Shown one piece after another: positions 18,180 through 26,773 of a stretch of DNA of 64,000 nt. A model generated the notes under the pieces. It was not told the origin of the DNA. It saw only the letters and a list, made by a program, of their open reading frames with translations, and made no database searches. Position numbers and translations under genes: made by a program. This DNA is from Chryseobacterium sp. Bi04 (GTDB lineage Bacteria > Bacteroidota > Bacteroidia > Flavobacteriales > Weeksellaceae). The stretch is taken from assembly GCF_918698085.1 (NCBI RefSeq), contig NZ_CAKKLP010000012.1, positions 62,001-126,000 of the forward strand, given 5' to 3'. Position 1 is the first letter of the stretch; every line of letters begins with the position of its first letter.

Positions 18180-18596
18180 TTAATCTTTGTTGATAAACTT
18201 AGTAAGAGTGGCCTCCATCATGCTATTTCTGGTTTTTTCACGAACGATAATAAGTTCATTTCTCAGATAGCAGGTAGCTTCATCTACGCAGTCATCGCAT
18301 GCTTCGTAGAAGTTTAAGGATACACATGGAGTAAGAGCGATAGGCCCGTCAAAAATACGGTAAATGTCTGCTAATGAAACTTCATCAGGGGATTTAAGCA
18401 AATAATATCCTCCTACTTTACCCTGCTTACTGTTAACAAGCTTGGCTCTTTTAAGTTCAAGAAGAATTTGTTCGAGAAATTTCTTGGGAATGTTCTCATC
18501 CTGTGCAATAACGGAAGTGGGCAGAAAGCCTTGATTGTAATTTCTTGCTAATCTGACCATTGCTTTCAGTGCGTATTTGCAACGTTTCGACATCAT
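18180..18596 (-). CDS. Rrf2 family transcriptional regulator
   Basis: The 138-residue protein has an N-terminal winged helix (MSKRCKYALKAMVRLARNY, then IPKKFLEQILLELKRAKLV and GKVGGYYLLKSPDEVSL) typical of Rrf2/IscR/CymR. Beyond it lie four cysteines, at C in TPCVSL, two in ACDDC and one in ATCYL, which could bind an Fe-S cluster or sense thiols. It sits 76 bp upstream of cysH on the same strand. CymR-type members control cysteine genes in other bacteria, so regulation of this cluster is likely but inferred. No typical IscR operon genes are nearby. Confidence 0.88.
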   Translation of the reverse strand: MMSKRCKYALKAMVRLARNYNQGFLPTSVIAQDENIPKKFLEQILLELKRAKLVNSKQGKVGGYYLLKSPDEVSLADIYRIFDGPIALTPCVSLNFYEACDDCVDEATCYLRNELIIVREKTRNSMMEATLTKFINKD

Positions 18597-18853
18597 AATT
18601 TCTGCAAGTTATAACAAATTATCTGATAAATGAAATCTAATCAATCAGAGACAGGTTTATAATTAATTGATAAAAGATATAGGTTTGTGTTTCTCCATAC
18701 AATATTGAATCAATGTAAACCATTAAGAGGTCAACCGCAAAAATCAGAAAAAGTATTTTTAACACTTAGTATAATGTAAGGTACAAACAGGCTGCTGAGA
18801 AGTTCTTAAGCTAAGGAAATCAGAGACTTTCACAAATATTTTATTGAAGGACT

Positions 18854-18908
18854 GTATATTCCCCTCCTCCGGAGGGGTGTCAAATCAAAGATTTGACGGG
18901 GTGGTTCT
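18854..18908. repeat. 55-bp double-hairpin repeat, copy 2
   Basis: This is the second copy of the repeat at 8.64 kb, in the same orientation: CCCCTCCTCCGGAGGGG, then CAAATCAAAGATTTG and ACGGGGTGG. It lies in the 363-bp gap between the Rrf2 gene and the acetyltransferase gene. The rest of the gap has a degenerate ACCGCAAAAATCAGAAAAAG stretch near 18,732 that may be a decayed copy of the other repeat family. Confidence 0.8.
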
Positions 18909-18959
18909 ACAGTCGTTTCCACAAAAAAATTACAATGTCAGTACCCGACTCTCCTCCGG

Positions 18960-19454
18960 TTACTTCTTATTCAATACAAAATAAGCCAGTTCCCTATCCT
19001 CTCTTTGCAGATTTTCTATTCTTTGAAAACCGCTTTTTATAAGAACTTTTTGAGATCCTATATTATCCAGATCGGTTACTGCTACAATATCTTTCTTAAG
19101 ATGTAATGAAGAGCAATAGTCAACAAGTGCTTTACAGACTTCCGTTCCGAGACCTTTTCCCCAGTAATTTTCTCCTAAGGTGTATCCTATTTCCAGCTGG
19201 TCAGGATTATCAAGGAAGATTCTGGCCAGGCACATTCCCACAAAATCATTATTCTTTGTGTTAAATATTCCCCATCTGCTGAATGGTTCTGTTTCATAAT
19301 CTGCCAGTGCTTTGTCAAACATCTCTTTATATTCTTCAGGAGTTTTGTAAGGCAGATAGCGGGTAACATTCTCATTTTCAAAAAGAGTAGAAAATAAAGG
19401 GAATTCTTCGGGAGTAAATTCGCGGATGATGATGGTGTCGTTTTTATAATGCAC
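18960..19454 (-). CDS. GNAT family N-acetyltransferase (RimJ/RimL type)
   Basis: The 164-residue protein fits the GNAT fold. An N-terminal beta strand with IIREFTPEEFPLFSTLF is followed by the acetyl-CoA-binding motif ENYWGKGLGTEVCKALVDY near residue 95 and the C-terminal DNIGSQKVLIKSGFQRIE near 130. RimJ/RimL-type enzymes acetylate ribosomal proteins, amino acids or antibiotics; the substrate here is unknown. It is a single-gene unit between the cys cluster and the metalloprotease. A TTTG-containing -7-like element lies about 16-24 bp upstream of the ATG. Confidence 0.8.
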   Translation of the reverse strand: MHYKNDTIIIREFTPEEFPLFSTLFENENVTRYLPYKTPEEYKEMFDKALADYETEPFSRWGIFNTKNNDFVGMCLARIFLDNPDQLEIGYTLGENYWGKGLGTEVCKALVDYCSSLHLKKDIVAVTDLDNIGSQKVLIKSGFQRIENLQREDRELAYFVLNKK

Positions 19455-19523
19455 TGAATATTGTTATCAAAGAATAAAATTACGTAAATAAATGAAGAAT
19501 TGCTCATAAATAGGAAAAAAAAT

Positions 19524-19541
19524 GGGCTTACAATGAAGCCC
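19524..19541 (-). terminator. Short terminator upstream of the acetyltransferase gene
   Basis: On the minus strand GGGCTT-CATTGT-AAGCCC is followed by A and eight T. This is a classical intrinsic terminator. It lies about 95 nt beyond the stronger hairpin that ends the metalloprotease gene, so it either backs up that terminator or ends an independent short transcript. Confidence 0.65.
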
Positions 19542-19636
19542 AATCAACTGTATATAAATACTAAACTATTATTCATATTTCTGAGAAAAGTGTTTTGTTA
19601 TTTAATTTGAAAGAAGATTGTGGTATAGAAAAAAGA

Positions 19637-19661
19637 AAGATGAGCTCAATGAGCTCATCTT
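19637..19661 (-). terminator. Terminator of the M43 protease gene
   Basis: A perfect 11-bp stem (AAGATGAGCTC / GAGCTCATCTT) with a 3-nt loop is followed on the minus strand by TTCTTTTTT. It lies about 115 bp beyond the protease stop codon. The surrounding 320-bp gap holds only this, the second terminator and AT-rich sequence. Confidence 0.75.
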
Positions 19662-19774
19662 AATCCTGTACCATCTCAAAAGTACATGCAGGTAAAATAT
19701 GAATGTTTGACGAATTTATAGTTAAAATAAAACCTAGTACTAACGATCATATTGTATCGATATAGCGTTTGATC

Positions 19775-21922
19775 CTATTTTTTAATGAATTTTTGGGAAG
19801 ATTTCCCTAAAGAAGTTTCAATATCAATTAAATAAGTTCCGCTTAGGAAGTGTTTAACATCAACCTTATCACCAATAACTTTAGCATTCATTTTTCTTCC
19901 AAACATATTATAAACAGAAATTGACTTAATTTTCCCTTTTGTTTTAATATTCAATACATCAGAAACTGGATTTGGATAGATAGAAGTTTCTGAGTTTGTT
20001 GTATCAACGTCTGAAGTGGATAATGATAATGCACAAGGCGTTGTAATACTGCCATATGGTTGTGTATTGTATCCAAACTCAGTTACAGAATAACCTGAAC
20101 CATTGGTCCCAACAATCAGTTTGAAATAGCCGTTAATATTGTAGCCTTCGAATTGGTTTCTAAAACCAACATAAGCGGTTTGGCCAGACCAGTTAGTGTA
20201 TGTAGGGGTGTACACGTCAAGTTGTCCGGGAGTACCAATTGGGTAACCTATATTATTTGCATTAGTTATAGTGGTGCAAGCAGGAATTAAACTAATACTT
20301 CTTGTCCCCACACCACATACTAATCCTTTCCAATAGGTTTCAAATTTTAATTGATTTGCGCCATAGTACCAAGCGCCATACCCTGCATCATCACTAAGCT
20401 CCGGGTTAATGATAAAATATTTCCAAGGTGCTCCGGAGTTGGTTGTTACTGTTGTTGGTGTTGGATTGGCATAACTTTCCAGAGGAGTTCCTGTAACTAT
20501 TTTATAAGGGTCTTTGTAAGAAAAAGTTAATGCCAAAGCTGTAGTTGATCCTAATGAAGTTACGCCTCCTGTTATAGCCCGATCTAGGAACGTAATTGAT
20601 GAATTCAGGACCTGACTTTTAGGATGACTGGTTGCCGTACCATTTATGGTAAGTGTAGCAGTAGTAGGGCTTGTAACTGCTATAGCTGCTGTTAGTCCTG
20701 ATGGTAATGAAGAAGTGAAATGTGTTCCTGCAGTAAGAGTTGTTCCATTTGGTACGGCAAATATTGCTCCGTTTAGGGTAATGGTTGATGTAGGGACAGA
20801 TGCTGCTGTTCCATCTAATGACACGGCTCCATTATTGTTTAAGTTCTCTGTAAATGTACTGTTGCTAAGGGTTAATCTAGGTGGAGTATTGGCAACTCCG
20901 GTTGCGGCTAAGTTGGCAGGCTGCCATAAATTTATTCGCGAAGGATGGTTTAATGCTGCTAGCATTCTGCCAACTTGTCCATTGGTAAACATTTTATAAC
21001 AACCGGAAGAACCATTGTATCCCATATAGTTTTCAACGTTCACTTTTTGTCCAAGACAATTGTTACCAGCTGTACATCCTAATCCGGAAGAAGTATTTTC
21101 TACAGGTGTGTCAGCAACTCCATCGCCATCATTAGTTGGGTTTGCAGTTGAACATGGAACATTAAACGTGTGCTGAAGATTTAACCAATGCCCAAATTCG
21201 TGAGTAAATGTATCAGAAAACTCGTTTGAAGCCACTGTTCCTGAAGCATTAAATATATAACGTCCATTATAAACAACTCTGGCTGTATTTACTGAAGTCA
21301 TGTATGAATCCGGATACCAGGCAACTCCTGATTGATATAAATCTTTATTTGAATATAGATCATTTTGTATATACACATTCATATACTTTGTATTATCCCA
21401 TGCATCTGCACCAATTTCTGCATCATATCCACCTCCATTGCCATATCCACCTTTGAAAGGATGAAAAATCACTCCGCTTGTTGCTTTTCCAGTTGGATCA
21501 ATTTTAGCTAATCGAAATTCAATACTTAACGCTCTTCTAATGGATTGGAAATCAGGATCCACAGTATTTGAATCAGTGTTGATTCCATTGAAATTTAAGT
21601 TGATTTGTTGCAGTAAGTCAACTACTTTTTGGTAATTTACTTTTACATTACTTTGAGATTCTCCATACACATGAAAAACCACAGGGATGATGTAGGTTGG
21701 ATTGGTGATCGTACTATTCAATGAATTTTTGTTTGATCCCATTTTTTTTATGAAATCTTTGGTGTATTTCTCAAAATTATCATATTCAGTCTTAGATTCA
21801 GGGTGCAGTTCAAAATGTTTTTTCATCATTTCATCTGCTTTACACTCATGAGGTCTATTTTCTTGAGCAAAACCTATTATTGGAAATAGGGAAACAAGTA
21901 GTAGTAATTTAAATTTTTTCAT
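19775..21922 (-). CDS. Secreted M43 (pappalysin/cytophagalysin) zinc metalloprotease with T9SS signal
   Basis: The 715-residue protein has a signal peptide (MKKFKLLLLVSLFPIIGFAQ) and an M43-type catalytic domain at about residues 70-320. The extended zinc motif is HEFGHWLNLQH near residue 240, and the likely Met-turn is NYMGYNG near 298. A middle region (about 340-480) with Thr/Ala-rich beta repeats and a BT_2252-like segment is followed by a type A T9SS sorting domain (IYPNPVSDVLNIKTKGKIKS near 650, ending QKFIKK). It should be exported to the surface or medium. Its gene lies 81 bp downstream of the hydroxyproline operon, in line with a role in digesting hydroxyproline-rich protein; the substrate is inferred. 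Confidence 0.9.
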   Translation of the reverse strand: MKKFKLLLLVSLFPIIGFAQENRPHECKADEMMKKHFELHPESKTEYDNFEKYTKDFIKKMGSNKNSLNSTITNPTYIIPVVFHVYGESQSNVKVNYQKVVDLLQQINLNFNGINTDSNTVDPDFQSIRRALSIEFRLAKIDPTGKATSGVIFHPFKGGYGNGGGYDAEIGADAWDNTKYMNVYIQNDLYSNKDLYQSGVAWYPDSYMTSVNTARVVYNGRYIFNASGTVASNEFSDTFTHEFGHWLNLQHTFNVPCSTANPTNDGDGVADTPVENTSSGLGCTAGNNCLGQKVNVENYMGYNGSSGCYKMFTNGQVGRMLAALNHPSRINLWQPANLAATGVANTPPRLTLSNSTFTENLNNNGAVSLDGTAASVPTSTITLNGAIFAVPNGTTLTAGTHFTSSLPSGLTAAIAVTSPTTATLTINGTATSHPKSQVLNSSITFLDRAITGGVTSLGSTTALALTFSYKDPYKIVTGTPLESYANPTPTTVTTNSGAPWKYFIINPELSDDAGYGAWYYGANQLKFETYWKGLVCGVGTRSISLIPACTTITNANNIGYPIGTPGQLDVYTPTYTNWSGQTAYVGFRNQFEGYNINGYFKLIVGTNGSGYSVTEFGYNTQPYGSITTPCALSLSTSDVDTTNSETSIYPNPVSDVLNIKTKGKIKSISVYNMFGRKMNAKVIGDKVDVKHFLSGTYLIDIETSLGKSSQKFIKK

Positions 21923-22003
21923 AAATTTTGGATTTGTTTGTTAATAAATTATTTGAATAATCAAATTGTTTTGGCCTTAATTTTGTGTGTTATGTGATGT
22001 TTT

Positions 22004-23269
22004 TTAACTAAATCTTTCAGGATTGAATATCTTTATCTCAACCGTTGGTTTTTGGTCATTGACAAGTTCTGAAACTGTTTTTCCAAAAATGGGTCCTAAA
22101 CTTAAACCCATCATTCCCCCGCCGCCTGCAACGATTAAATTCTTTAGTTTTGAAGACTGCCCCAGATAAGGTAATCCATCCGGAGCACAGGGCCTGTACC
22201 CAAACCAAATGTCAGATTCTTTGGGCAGTTTTACCTGAAAATCGGGCAGGTATTGAGGAATAGACCGAACAATTCCTTCTACTCTTTTCATATTAATTTT
22301 ATCCTGATGGGAAGCCAGTTCCATAGTGCCACCAAAGCGGATCTGCCCACCCATAGGGGTTACCGCTACTCTTGCCTCCAGTAATAAGGCTGCATGTTCC
22401 ATTGTATTGACAGGATTTACAGGTCTATGCATGAATGAATAGCCCTTCCCCGGCATTAAGTGGATTTTAATACCCGCTTTTTGGGCCAGTTCAGGTAAAA
22501 ATGACCCTCCTGTCATTACAAACCGGTCTGCGGTGAATCGGCTATTATTGGCAATCACTGCTTTAATATAGCTTCCGGAAGTTTCAATCCCTGTTAGTCT
22601 ATGCTGAGTATGGAAAATGACACCATTAGTTTTAAGGTAAGAGATCATTTGCTTCATCAGTTTCATCGGGTTCATATGCCCGTCACATTTGTAATTGATT
22701 CCTCCGATAACATCCAGTTTTGTGTTGGGCTCCAGTTCCTGGATTCCTTTTTGATCCAGAATATCAACCGCTAATCCCAAATTCATGGCTTTATGGGCAA
22801 GTTCTGTTTCTTCTTCTGCTACTTTCTCTGTTTTATAGAGCATTAAAATGCCATTCTGGGTAAGCTCAAAGTCAAATTCCTCTTTTTCAGCAATTTCATT
22901 ATAAAGTACACTGCTGGCCAGATTAAGATCCCGGATTGCTGATGCCGACCGGTCTACATGATGTTGGTTAGAATATTTTAAAAATTTCAGCCCCCATGAT
23001 ATCAGTTTGGAGTTGAGTGAAGGTTTGACATAAAACGGACTTTTACTGTCAAACATCCAGCGTATTCCCTGGGCAACTACTCCCGGAGCCGCCAATGGAG
23101 TAAAATGACTGGGTACAATCATCCCTGCATTGCCATAGGAGCAATTATTGGAAAGATCATTCTGTTCCAGGATCTCTACCTGCCAGCCTTTCTGTAAGAG
23201 ATAATAAGCTGAACTCAATCCTGCGATACCTGCACCGATAATAAGTGCTTTTCCTTTATTCTGTGTCAT
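22004..23269 (-). CDS. FAD-dependent D-amino acid oxidoreductase, probable D-hydroxyproline dehydrogenase
   Basis: The 421-residue DadA-like flavoprotein begins with the FAD-binding motif ALIIGAGIAGLSSAYYL near residue 8. The C-terminal flavin-contact segment is GYRPCAPDGLPYLGQ near 365, followed by GGGGMMGLSLGP near 388. In known hydroxyproline pathways this enzyme oxidises cis-4-hydroxy-D-proline to 1-pyrroline-4-hydroxy-2-carboxylate. It is the last of four genes, 8 bp after the epimerase gene that would make its substrate. The family is firm; the specific substrate follows from context. Confidence 0.85.
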   Translation of the reverse strand: MTQNKGKALIIGAGIAGLSSAYYLLQKGWQVEILEQNDLSNNCSYGNAGMIVPSHFTPLAAPGVVAQGIRWMFDSKSPFYVKPSLNSKLISWGLKFLKYSNQHHVDRSASAIRDLNLASSVLYNEIAEKEEFDFELTQNGILMLYKTEKVAEEETELAHKAMNLGLAVDILDQKGIQELEPNTKLDVIGGINYKCDGHMNPMKLMKQMISYLKTNGVIFHTQHRLTGIETSGSYIKAVIANNSRFTADRFVMTGGSFLPELAQKAGIKIHLMPGKGYSFMHRPVNPVNTMEHAALLLEARVAVTPMGGQIRFGGTMELASHQDKINMKRVEGIVRSIPQYLPDFQVKLPKESDIWFGYRPCAPDGLPYLGQSSKLKNLIVAGGGGMMGLSLGPIFGKTVSELVNDQKPTVEIKIFNPERFS

Positions 23270-23277
23270 ACGTTTGT

Positions 23278-24276
23278 TTACATAACCTGAAATCCCTGCC
23301 AGTAAGGATCTTCATCGTCAATAATAATTTGATTATAGCCGGTAATTCTTGCCCAGCCCTCAACGGATGGAATAATAGCCGGTTTTCCGTCAACAGTAGC
23401 TGTTCCTTCAATTCTTCCAATAAACTGGGAACCGATATAGCTTTCATGGATAAATTCTTCTCCTTCTTTCAATTTTCCTTGGGCATACCATTGTGCCATT
23501 CTTGCAGAAGTTCCGGTACCGCAAGGTGAGCGGTCTAAAGCATTTTCACCCACTAAAACAGCATTACGTCCGCTGGCTTTGGGATCGGTAGGCTGACCTG
23601 TCCATTGAATATGGCTTAATCCGGTAATATGTTCGTTTTCAGGATGAATAAATTGATATTTCTCATTAAGTAATTTTCGGATCATTTTCCCATAATGAAT
23701 AAGCTGGCTGGCTGTAAAATCTGATATATCCCTGAAATTTTCCTGAGGATCAATAATGGCGTAAAAGTTCCCGCCATAAGCTACATCTGCCTGTATCAAT
23801 CCAAGATCCGGACATTCAACTTCCAGATTTTCAGCATACAGAAAAGACTTTACATTGGTCAGTTTTACAGACTTTACTTTTTTTCTTTCCTGTACGTAAT
23901 CAATGAGAATAAGTCCTGCAGGGGTTTCAAGACGTAATTTTCCGGGAACTTTCGGAATTACCAACCCTTCTTCTATGGCTATGGTTACTGTTCCGATAGT
24001 ACCATGTCCACACATAGGAAGGCATCCGCTGGTTTCAATATATAAAACCCCTATATCATTATTGTCGTCAATAGGGGGATACAGAATACTGCCACTCATC
24101 ATATCATGTCCTCGGGGTTCAAACATGAGCCCTTTGCGGATCCAGTCATATTCCTTCATAAAGTGAAGCCGGCGCTCCATCATGGAGTTTCCTTTTAAAA
24201 TAGGTCCGCCACCTGCAACAAGGCGCACAGGGCAGCCACAAGTGTGGGAATCTATACAAAAAAATGTTCTGTTCAT
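23278..24276 (-). CDS. 4-hydroxyproline epimerase (proline racemase family)
   Basis: The 332-residue protein has both catalytic cysteines of the family, in GCLPMCGHGTIG near residue 89 and in DRSPCGTGTSAR near 252. The N-terminal HTCGCPVRLVAGGG near residue 11 is typical of bacterial 4-hydroxyproline epimerases. Presence of both cysteines separates it from the Thr-containing dehydratase (C14orf149) group. It converts trans-4-hydroxy-L-proline to the cis-D form. The start codon overlaps the stop of the preceding dehydrogenase gene by 4 bp (ATGA). Confidence 0.9.
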   Translation of the reverse strand: MNRTFFCIDSHTCGCPVRLVAGGGPILKGNSMMERRLHFMKEYDWIRKGLMFEPRGHDMMSGSILYPPIDDNNDIGVLYIETSGCLPMCGHGTIGTVTIAIEEGLVIPKVPGKLRLETPAGLILIDYVQERKKVKSVKLTNVKSFLYAENLEVECPDLGLIQADVAYGGNFYAIIDPQENFRDISDFTASQLIHYGKMIRKLLNEKYQFIHPENEHITGLSHIQWTGQPTDPKASGRNAVLVGENALDRSPCGTGTSARMAQWYAQGKLKEGEEFIHESYIGSQFIGRIEGTATVDGKPAIIPSVEGWARITGYNQIIIDDEDPYWQGFQVM

Positions 24277-25763
24277 GTTGTTTGCAATTTTAATGATCCT
24301 GAGTTCACTTCTCCATCTACCATTCTGCTGATTTGCAATGGATTTTCATCCTTCAGTTCTTCCGGTAAGAATTCATCCGGCCAGTTTTGAAAAGAAATGG
24401 GGCGAACAAACCGTTTGACGGCATCCGGTCCTACGGATGTAAAACGGGCATCTGTAGTAGAGGGAAAAGGTCCTCCGTGCTGCATAGCATAAACCACTTC
24501 TACTCCTGTAGGCATTCCGTTGAATAAAAGCCGGCCACATTTATCCTTCAGAATATCAATTAGCTTGATATTTAGACGCACATCTTCATCTGTAGCCGCT
24601 ACGGTGATGGTTAACTGTCCTTTCAACGCCTGGGCAATCTGCAATATTTCTTCAGGAGTTTCACAAGCTACTATAATACCAAATGGTCCGAAAACCTCTT
24701 CACTTAAAATATTATTTTGAATAAAATGCTGACCTGTAGTTTCTGTAACCATAGCCCGCCCCTGCCATTCATTAATTTCTGTATTTACTTCTGCAATTAC
24801 ATCTACTCCTGATTGTTCACAAGTCCTACTTTTCAGTTTTTCGAAGTTTTCAAAAATACCCCTGTGAAGCATATTGACAGGAACAATGCCCGGAATTTCA
24901 TTTTTTAATGTGGCAATAAATCTGGTCAGGCTTTCTCCTTTCAGAGCCACAAATACTCCCGGGTTGGTACAGAACTGCCCTACCCCCAGTGTTAAAGAGG
25001 ATGCATATTCTTTTGCCAGATCTTCTGCTTTATTTTCCAATATATGCTCAAAGGCAAATACCGGATTGATACTTCCCATTTCTGCAAATACCGGAATAGG
25101 ATTTTCGCGACGGTTGGCGATATCAAATAAGGCTTTTCCCCCACTGAATGAACCTGTAAATGCTACGGCATGAATATCTGTATGTTGGATTAAATAAGCC
25201 CCGATCTCATGGGATGGTCCCGTTATATGGCTAAAGATTCCTTCCGGCCATCCAAATTTTTCTACAACAGCTGTTATGGCATCAGCCATTATTTGAGAAG
25301 TTTGAGGGTGTGCAGGATGGGCTTTTACAATTACAGGGCAACCTGCTCCGATAGCACTTGCCGTATCGCCTCCAGCTGTAGAAAATGCAAATGGGAAATT
25401 ACTGGCTCCAAAAACAACCACAGGACCGATGCCTACATTATATTTTCTTAAGTCTCCTTTTTGTCTGTCAGCTTGTGCGAGATCAATTCGTGGTTCTGTA
25501 TATATTCCACTGGCTACTGCTTTTGCATAAGTTCTCCACTGTCCTGTTGTTCTGGCTTTTTCACCTGTGAGTCTTGCTAAAGGCAATGAAGTTTCAGCGT
25601 GAGCTGTTGTCAAGAGTTCTTCTCCTAAAGCTTCAATCTGATCGGCAACAGCATTCATAAATACCGCCCGTTCTTTTATGGTAGTATTCTTCAGGAACTG
25701 ATAGGCCTCAGCAGCCATCTGAATCCTTTTCTCTATATTTTCTTTTGATGTTTCTGGAATCAT
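24273..25763 (-). CDS. Alpha-ketoglutarate semialdehyde dehydrogenase
   Basis: The 496-residue aldehyde dehydrogenase has the NAD(P)-binding glycine motif FTGSFSGGKAL near residue 205. The catalytic Glu lies in PVFAEMGSINPVF near 230 and the catalytic Cys in GVGQFCTNPGVF near 263. This divergent ALDH subgroup oxidises 2,5-dioxopentanoate to 2-oxoglutarate, the last step of hydroxyproline and pentose acid degradation. It is placed between the deaminase and the epimerase genes with tight spacing, which fixes its likely role. Confidence 0.9.
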   Translation of the reverse strand: MIPETSKENIEKRIQMAAEAYQFLKNTTIKERAVFMNAVADQIEALGEELLTTAHAETSLPLARLTGEKARTTGQWRTYAKAVASGIYTEPRIDLAQADRQKGDLRKYNVGIGPVVVFGASNFPFAFSTAGGDTASAIGAGCPVIVKAHPAHPQTSQIMADAITAVVEKFGWPEGIFSHITGPSHEIGAYLIQHTDIHAVAFTGSFSGGKALFDIANRRENPIPVFAEMGSINPVFAFEHILENKAEDLAKEYASSLTLGVGQFCTNPGVFVALKGESLTRFIATLKNEIPGIVPVNMLHRGIFENFEKLKSRTCEQSGVDVIAEVNTEINEWQGRAMVTETTGQHFIQNNILSEEVFGPFGIIVACETPEEILQIAQALKGQLTITVAATDEDVRLNIKLIDILKDKCGRLLFNGMPTGVEVVYAMQHGGPFPSTTDARFTSVGPDAVKRFVRPISFQNWPDEFLPEELKDENPLQISRMVDGEVNSGSLKLQTT

Positions 25764-25779
25764 AGCTTTATGTATGGTG

Positions 25780-26685
25780 TTAATCTAGTGCCGGACGGTT
25801 GCTTCTGCCCTCTTCAATGATCTTTTTAATTTTTACAGCCTCTTCACCTTGCAGTTCCAGGCGTGGTGCCCTTACATAAGGATTGCTTATTCCTTCTGCT
25901 GTGGCAGCCAGTTTAATATACTGAATGAGTTTAGGATGAATATCCAGTTCCAGCAAAGGCATAAACCATCTGTAGATGGCTAATGCTTTGTCATATTCAC
26001 CTGCTTTAGCATAGTTGTACATGGCCATTGTTTCGTTAGGAAAAGCATCCACAAGGCCTGCAACAAGGCCATCTGCTCCAAGCATCAGTGTTTCCAGACA
26101 AATGGTATCTACACCGCCAAGAATTTTGATTCTCTTTCCAAAACGGTTAATCATTCTCGTTACATTGGCAAGATCTCTTGTAGATTCTTTAACAGCCTGA
26201 ATGGTTGGGTATTGAATAAGCTCATCAAACATCTCAAGGGTAACATAAATTCCGTAGTCAACGGGATTATTATAAATAAGGATAGGAAGATCTGTAGCGG
26301 TAGCTACTGCTTTAAAATATTCTACGACTTCATGACTATCCGCTTTATAACGCATGGGTGGAAGAAGCATAAGTCCATCAGCCCCTGATTCTTTTGCTTT
26401 TTTAGCGAAATGTATAGCATTTTTGGTTGTATTTTCAGCAAGGTTGAGGATTACCGGGATTCTTCCTTCTGTCATTTTTTTAGCATACTTCAGCAGTTCA
26501 AACTTTTCTTCAGCTTCCAAAGTACTGGCCTCTCCTAATGTCCCTGCCAGGATAATGCCATGCACTCCGGCTTTAATCTGGGCTTCTGTATTGACTGCAA
26601 ACATTTCAAAATCAATCTTTCCTTCTTTTGTAAAAGGAGTTAATACAGCAGGATAAATCCCTTCCCAGTTTAGTTTTGTACTCAT
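25780..26685 (-). CDS. DapA-family lyase, probable 1-pyrroline-4-hydroxy-2-carboxylate deaminase
   Basis: The 301-residue protein belongs to the dihydrodipicolinate synthase/N-acetylneuraminate lyase superfamily. It has GTLGEASTLEAEEKFELLK near residue 43, the Tyr region IYNNPVDYG near 138 and the Schiff-base Lys in AVKESTRD near 165. In hydroxyproline operons this family member deaminates the cyclic imine to 2,5-dioxopentanoate and ammonia. It is the first gene of the operon, 16 bp before the dehydrogenase. Without context it could equally be a sugar-acid lyase. Confidence 0.85.
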   Translation of the reverse strand: MSTKLNWEGIYPAVLTPFTKEGKIDFEMFAVNTEAQIKAGVHGIILAGTLGEASTLEAEEKFELLKYAKKMTEGRIPVILNLAENTTKNAIHFAKKAKESGADGLMLLPPMRYKADSHEVVEYFKAVATATDLPILIYNNPVDYGIYVTLEMFDELIQYPTIQAVKESTRDLANVTRMINRFGKRIKILGGVDTICLETLMLGADGLVAGLVDAFPNETMAMYNYAKAGEYDKALAIYRWFMPLLELDIHPKLIQYIKLAATAEGISNPYVRAPRLELQGEEAVKIKKIIEEGRSNRPALD

Positions 26686-26773
26686 ATCAAATAATATTTA
26701 TTCAAAACTAGGTGAATTTTAAAACGGTAAATGTTAATATTTTAATGTATTCTAACCGTATTTTAACATGTGA

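Noticed and set aside
21923..22003. AT-rich palindrome (ATTATTTGAATAAT) between the oxidoreductase and protease genes
   Set aside because: It is too short and AT-rich to be called a terminator or operator without expression data.
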